Of a stretch of 64,000 nt of DNA, positions 60,047 through 64,000 are shown one piece after another (positions within the stretch are counted from its first letter, which is position 1; every line of letters begins with the position of its first letter). The notes under the pieces were generated by a model, which saw only the letters and a list, made by a program, of their open reading frames with translations, made no database searches and was not told the DNA's origin. The stretch spans positions 1-64,000 of the forward strand of contig NZ_JAIBLJ010000010.1 in the NCBI RefSeq assembly GCF_020179385.1, in the 5' to 3' direction. This DNA is from Alkalihalobacillus sp. YIM B00296. GTDB lineage: Bacteria; Bacillota; Bacilli; Bacillales; Fictibacillaceae. Position numbers and translations under genes: made by a program.

Positions 60047-60418
60047 ATGAGCATTAAATTGATCAAAATCTCTGCAGTCTATTTCGGGATTGGCGTCCTG
60101 ACCGGCATGTATATATCAATGGAACATGCGTTCAACCTGACACCAGTCCATGCCCACATCAATTTACTAGGATGGACTGCACTCACGCTCGCTGGTATCA
60201 TCTATCATCTTTTTCCTAAAGCCTCTGAGACCAATTTGGCAAAAATCCATTTCTGGGGTCATAATATCGGACTCCCGATCATGATGGCCGGTCTTATTCT
60301 GTTTGTTTATGGGCATACACAGTTCGAGCCGGTGATTGGTGTTGGGGCAACCATCACCGTCATCAGTATCCTTCTTTTCATCATCAACATCTTGAAGAAT
60401 GTAAAAGCAGAAGCTTGA
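60047..60418 (+). CDS. Small four-helix membrane protein, haem-copper-oxidase-subunit-I-like
   Basis: A 123-residue protein with four helices. HAFNLTPVHAHINLLGWTALTLAGIIYHLFP has the His-rich pattern seen in one part of cytochrome c oxidase subunit I/NorB proteins, and a further His lies in FWGHNIGLP. It is far too short to be an oxidase on its own. The second ATG (60047) is at a good distance from GGTG; the first (60041) is too close. No oxidase genes are nearby. A haem-binding or accessory role is guesswork. Confidence 0.72.
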   Translation: MSIKLIKISAVYFGIGVLTGMYISMEHAFNLTPVHAHINLLGWTALTLAGIIYHLFPKASETNLAKIHFWGHNIGLPIMMAGLILFVYGHTQFEPVIGVGATITVISILLFIINILKNVKAEA

Positions 60419-60423
60419 TAGCC

Positions 60424-60461
60424 TAAAGTGCTGAAAGGTGTTGCAGCCTTCAGCTCTTTTA
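60424..60461 (+). terminator. Terminator after the four-helix protein gene
   Basis: AAAGTGCTGAA / TTCAGCTCTTTTAT stem with a T-rich tail. Confidence 0.75.
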
Positions 60462-60537
60462 TATGTACATACCTACATTGATCAGCTTCAAGCATACATG
60501 TACATTTTTTCGGTTTATCGACATCTTTCAATATAGG

Positions 60538-61848
60538 TCATTTCGACTCAAACTGTTGAAATACCGTGTCTTCAGAAACCTTATACAGCTCTTTACCCGC
60601 AATCTTGTTGATGATCTTTTGGTTACGGACCACAGATAATCCGAGATTAGTGGCTCCCACTCCATGGGAATGTTCGAGGTTCGTCAATGTAAAAACATGA
60701 TTCGGGCGATCATCCTTGAATTCCAGACAATAATCGTATAAGACTTTATACCGTTTTTCATCCTCCCACTCGATTTCATCCCTGAATTGTTCAAACCACT
60801 CAGGCAAATGCGGCTTGTACCCGGTGGCTAGTACGACTTTTCTCGATAAATGGCCAAACGTTTCGTCCTTTTGCCATTGGTGACAGATTAATTCATAACC
60901 GGGTCCTTCACTATTGGGCCCAATCTTATTCACTTCAGTAAGCGGTTGGATACGAACCTTTTTGGCATTTTGATCAACAGAACGATGATACAGAAGATCA
61001 TATATTTGCTTCAATGTTTTCGGGTCGATCCCTTTTCGGAGCTGGTCGAGCGTCGAAAGTGCATCCTTTCGATCTTCAAAAGGTAGCTGATGGAAGTATG
61101 CAATATAATCGGGGGAAAAAACCTCTTGACCTAGCTTTGCCGATTCGAGCTGCATGAATCCAGTAGACCTCGTATACCACGTCAGTTCATAGCCTTTTTT
61201 GTCTTGATCAAGCAACAGTTCATAAAACACTTCCGCAGCACTTTGACCGGAACCGACTACCGTGATTGATTCGGATTCTTTCGCCTCATCTTCGTAAAAA
61301 CGGTACTGGCTTGAGTGGAAAACATTTTCAGAAGAACATCCATCCGTCTCCATTGGAATCATCGGCACACTGCCGGTTCCGATGACAATATGGCGTGCAT
61401 GGAATTTCTCGAGCGCCTGCGTTTCCGTATCATTCACATAAACATCAAATACTTCCTCATCCTTAATGTACTTCACATCGACCACTCTTTTTTCAAAAAC
61501 GCAGTTCTCTAATTTCGATGCTACCCATGCTCCATAATCACTATATTCCCGCCTGGGGATATCAAAACGGTTGAAGAAGTAAAATTTAAAAAGTCGATTC
61601 TTTTCATGAAGGTAATTTAAAAATGAATAAGGGCTCTTCGGATCAGCCAATGTGACGAGATCGGCAAGGAACGGGACCTGAAGATCAGATCCCTCAAGGA
61701 GCATACCCGGATGCCATTCGAACTTTGAGGTCTGATCAAAAAACAAAGCGTCAATCTCGTCGAACGGATCGACTAAAGCGGCTAAACTTAAATTGAATGG
61801 GCCAATCCCGATTCCGATCAGATCATAAATTTTTTTATCACGCATCAT
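60538..61848 (-). CDS. SidA/IucD/PvdA-type lysine or ornithine N-hydroxylase
   Basis: A 436-residue flavin monooxygenase of siderophore biosynthesis. The FAD site is DLIGIGIGPFNLSLAAL, the NADPH site is SITVVGSGQSAAEVFYELL, and the C-terminal ATGYKPHLP motif is present. It hydroxylates the side-chain amine of lysine or ornithine. No siderophore synthetase or transporter is next to it, and I see no clear Fur box. Instead two CAAACRTTTG palindromes lie 45-115 bp upstream. AAGGA precedes tandem ATG codons. Confidence 0.9.
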   Translation of the reverse strand: MMRDKKIYDLIGIGIGPFNLSLAALVDPFDEIDALFFDQTSKFEWHPGMLLEGSDLQVPFLADLVTLADPKSPYSFLNYLHEKNRLFKFYFFNRFDIPRREYSDYGAWVASKLENCVFEKRVVDVKYIKDEEVFDVYVNDTETQALEKFHARHIVIGTGSVPMIPMETDGCSSENVFHSSQYRFYEDEAKESESITVVGSGQSAAEVFYELLLDQDKKGYELTWYTRSTGFMQLESAKLGQEVFSPDYIAYFHQLPFEDRKDALSTLDQLRKGIDPKTLKQIYDLLYHRSVDQNAKKVRIQPLTEVNKIGPNSEGPGYELICHQWQKDETFGHLSRKVVLATGYKPHLPEWFEQFRDEIEWEDEKRYKVLYDYCLEFKDDRPNHVFTLTNLEHSHGVGATNLGLSVVRNQKIINKIAGKELYKVSEDTVFQQFESK

Positions 61849-61892
61849 CCCACGTCCTTTACTTTAGCTATTACTATAACATCAGGCTTGAT

Positions 61893-61966
61893 TGATCAAA
61901 CATTTGATTGAACTAAAAAACTTTGCTATCAAGCAGGATTCCCTACTTTGAACAAACGTTTGATTC
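61893..61966. promoter_or_regulatory. Paired palindromic operators, locus 2 (upstream of the N-hydroxylase)
   Basis: GATCAAACATTTGATTGAA (core 61897-61906) and GAACAAACGTTTGATTC (core 61953-61962), 56 bp apart. The same two core types occur at 38811-38877. Confidence 0.55.
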
Positions 61967-62055
61967 AGCTCTTGCAAATCGTGTCGATGTTAGGATTCGT
62001 GCCACAAAATAAGTACATTTTATATTTTCACTTAATTAAAAGAGCGTAAACCAAA

Positions 62056-62094
62056 AAATGATCGACACCCTTCAGGGCGCCGATCATCAAATTA
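62056..62094 (-). terminator. Terminator after the PBP gene
   Basis: On the minus strand ATGATCGGCGCCC / GGGTGTCGATCAT followed by TTTTTTGG. Confidence 0.88.
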
Positions 62095-62095
62095 T

Positions 62096-64000
62096 TTATT
62101 CTTCAGCTAGATCATCGTTATCTTCTGATTTTTCATTTTCTGCTCCCGAATCTTCAGGCGTGTAACCTTCATTGTAAGCTTTTACAATCTCACCAACAAT
62201 TTCAACATTAATATGTCCGCTGTTGAGGTTCGGAACAACGACTGAAAACGCAATTTTCGGGTTGTCATATGGAGCATACCCAATGAAAGTCAAGTTGTAA
62301 GCTCCTGGTCCACCCTGCCTTTGAGCTGTCCCTGTCTTACCTGCAATTTTGGTACCATTAAGCTCTCGAGCAGTTCCTCTCGAGCCATGGGTTACCATAT
62401 AGAACCCCTCTTTTATGCGATTAATTTCTTCTTCCGTATTGTCAATACGATTGATCACTTCTGTATCGTATTTTGAGACAAGCGGGCCAAGCTCATCCAT
62501 ACCTGTTGAATAGCGAACTTCCTTTAATAAGTGTGGTTGAATCCGATACCCTCCGTTAGCAATTGTAGAAGCATATTGTGCCATCTGGATTGGTGTATAC
62601 GTATCAAATTGTCCAATCGTATAGTCAAACAACTTTCCTGCCTCAGAGGTTTGTAAATTCCCTTCATAACCAAGTGCCTCTTCTGGAAGATCAATCCCCG
62701 TTTTCACACCCATACCTACAGAACTATAGACATCTCGTAATTTTTGAATGGTTTGAAAATACTTTGGCCGTTTATTTACACTTGCCGAATAATGCCCACC
62801 ATTATCCGAGATTCCAAACCCTGCATGTCGTGCAACTCCGACACCCATATAGACATTGGATGACTGCTCTAGGGCCTTTATATCATTAACGACACCAATA
62901 TTGTTTCCGCCATATGAACTGAAAGGAGCTCTACCTCTCATATGGACAGGTTTGTCATTAATAACAGGTGCTCCACCCATTTGGTACATGGCAAGTACTG
63001 TTGCTCCTTTTACAGTAGATCCCATTTCAAATGCCTTCTGTAACGTCGCATAGGAATCATCAGTAAACTTTCCGTTCTCATATTCTCTGCCAACCATGGC
63101 GAGAACTTCACCGGTATTCGGGTCCATCATGACGACATATGCGTTGTTGACGGGACCATCTCCTCGGTTGCGTGCCAATGAAATTTTTTCCTCGAGAATT
63201 TTACCGATCTTTTTTTGCAGATTCATATCTATGGATAGAACAAGGTCATGCCCGCGGCTTCCCATTGAGACTTCAGGCGCCCCGATCGGTTTACCGTCCT
63301 TCGTAGTCGTGAAAGTGTATGTTTTGTCTTGGCCGCTTAGAAGACCTTCATATTGGGCTTCCAAGTAACTCGTACCGACTAAATTGTTCCTTGCATATCC
63401 TTTTAACAGATAATGGTCAAGTTGATCCGCTGGAATGGATTTAATACTTCCAAAGAAAAACTCATCCCCTTTTGGATAGGCACGTGTAGCTGTTGACGCG
63501 ATACTGAAACGTCCATCCAATTCACCTAAATGCTCCCCGATGACAGCCATCTCTTTTTCTGTAAGGCCTTTCTTCACAAAAGTGACATCCAAGTTTGTTG
63601 CACTATCAAGCTCACGTTTGACAGCAAGGATCTCTTCTTCTTTTTTATCCTCTTTTAAAGGTTTAAGGTCCGCTTCGGTGATCCGATCTCGAACTCTTTT
63701 GTATTTTTTATCGTCTTCTAATTCCTTTGAATTCAGTTCTTTTTCTGACAGTTTCATTTCATATGCCCGGAAACCCCCAGCTGATGTCTTACCTTGTTTT
63801 AGGATCCAATAATCCTGCCAGTCCCGTTTAGTTATTTTATTTGTCGGCATTTCAATCAACGCTGCGATTTTTTCTGCATATTTGAGATGTTCTTCAGCAG
63901 TCGTTCCTTGAATACGTATATATGTCAATGCAAATGATGGCATGTTTGTTACTACAACTTCTCCATTTCGATCAAACATTTTTCCACGATCAGTCTGGAC
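62096..64000 (-). CDS. PBP2-type class B penicillin-binding protein, 5' end beyond the window
   Basis: At least 634 codons; the frame continues through the right edge (VQTDRGK precedes MFDRNGE, so the ATG at 63979 is internal). The dimerisation domain comes first, then the transpeptidase with the active Ser in GSTVKGA, SSN, and GKTGTAQ near the C-terminus. An acidic tail (EKSEDNDDLAEE) ends it. It resembles B. subtilis PbpA/PbpH, which crosslink peptidoglycan for rod shape and spore outgrowth. The N-terminal membrane anchor is outside the window. Confidence 0.92.
   Translation of the reverse strand, partial: VQTDRGKMFDRNGEVVVTNMPSFALTYIRIQGTTAEEHLKYAEKIAALIEMPTNKITKRDWQDYWILKQGKTSAGGFRAYEMKLSEKELNSKELEDDKKYKRVRDRITEADLKPLKEDKKEEEILAVKRELDSATNLDVTFVKKGLTEKEMAVIGEHLGELDGRFSIASTATRAYPKGDEFFFGSIKSIPADQLDHYLLKGYARNNLVGTSYLEAQYEGLLSGQDKTYTFTTTKDGKPIGAPEVSMGSRGHDLVLSIDMNLQKKIGKILEEKISLARNRGDGPVNNAYVVMMDPNTGEVLAMVGREYENGKFTDDSYATLQKAFEMGSTVKGATVLAMYQMGGAPVINDKPVHMRGRAPFSSYGGNNIGVVNDIKALEQSSNVYMGVGVARHAGFGISDNGGHYSASVNKRPKYFQTIQKLRDVYSSVGMGVKTGIDLPEEALGYEGNLQTSEAGKLFDYTIGQFDTYTPIQMAQYASTIANGGYRIQPHLLKEVRYSTGMDELGPLVSKYDTEVINRIDNTEEEINRIKEGFYMVTHGSRGTARELNGTKIAGKTGTAQRQGGPGAYNLTFIGYAPYDNPKIAFSVVVPNLNSGHINVEIVGEIVKAYNEGYTPEDSGAENEKSEDNDDLAEE

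Overview
The window is a stretch of a low-to-mid GC Bacillaceae chromosome (spore former, sigma-A/sigma-B type promoters, strong Shine-Dalgarno sites, GTG/TTG starts). Gene content and order follow the Bacillus subtilis ygxA-perR-gsaB-ygaD-ntdP-sspE-mutY-yfhP-yfhH-recX-yfhF block and then the pdaA-yfkD-yfkF-yfkH-yfkJ block. Spore genes (sspE, sspK, pdaA) confirm an endospore former. I cannot fix the genus.

Layout. 1-271: promoter/leader of an rRNA operon reading out of the left edge. 272-6.4 kb: ygxA, ygzB, perR with its own PerR box, cobalamin adenosyltransferase, hydroxyacid dehydrogenase, bcp, a K+ channel and a CNNM-type protein. 6.5-9.1 kb: three-gene ABC exporter. 9.3-12 kb: gsaB and ygaE. 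12.1-18.1 kb: dipeptide ABC importer. 18.3-29.6 kb: ygaD, ntdP, SRAP, sspE, SDR, mutY, yfhP, yfhJ, sspK, ypzG, yfhH, a broken SDR, recX, yfhF. 29.7-38.7 kb: amidohydrolase, GNAT with a structured tRNA-like leader, yfhD, a DnaA-box cluster, rlmD-type methyltransferase, pdaA, class I fumarase, HxlR regulator, yfkD. 38.9-47.7 kb: AbiGi-like protein, MATE, YitT, OsmC, MFS, ykuV, a tandem repeat array, VanZ, YihY, two small stress proteins and a LMW-phosphatase-like protein lacking its catalytic cysteine. 47.8-53.8 kb: AGCS symporter, yjbQ, rsgA, a decayed tadC, GNAT and small genes. 53.9-64 kb: secreted phosphoesterase, Mn/Zn ABC importer with an MntR-like operator, HD protein, a peroxiredoxin gene with an in-frame UGA at its catalytic Cys position, a four-helix membrane protein, a siderophore-type N-hydroxylase and a PBP2-type transpeptidase cut by the right edge.

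Common themes are peroxide/thiol metabolism (PerR, Bcp, the UGA peroxiredoxin, OsmC, YkuV), metal and peptide import, and sporulation. Intergenic space is rich in several families of short dispersed palindromic repeats.

The best candidate for something new is the peroxiredoxin gene at 59399-59869. It is intact over 157 codons except for one UGA exactly at the peroxidatic cysteine (TPG-UGA), followed by a hairpin whose apical GG lies 23-24 nt from the UGA, the geometry of a bacterial SECIS. This suggests a selenoprotein, unless it is a chance nonsense mutation. Second is a cluster of at least four consensus DnaA boxes at 32.4-32.5 kb, far from any visible replication origin gene.
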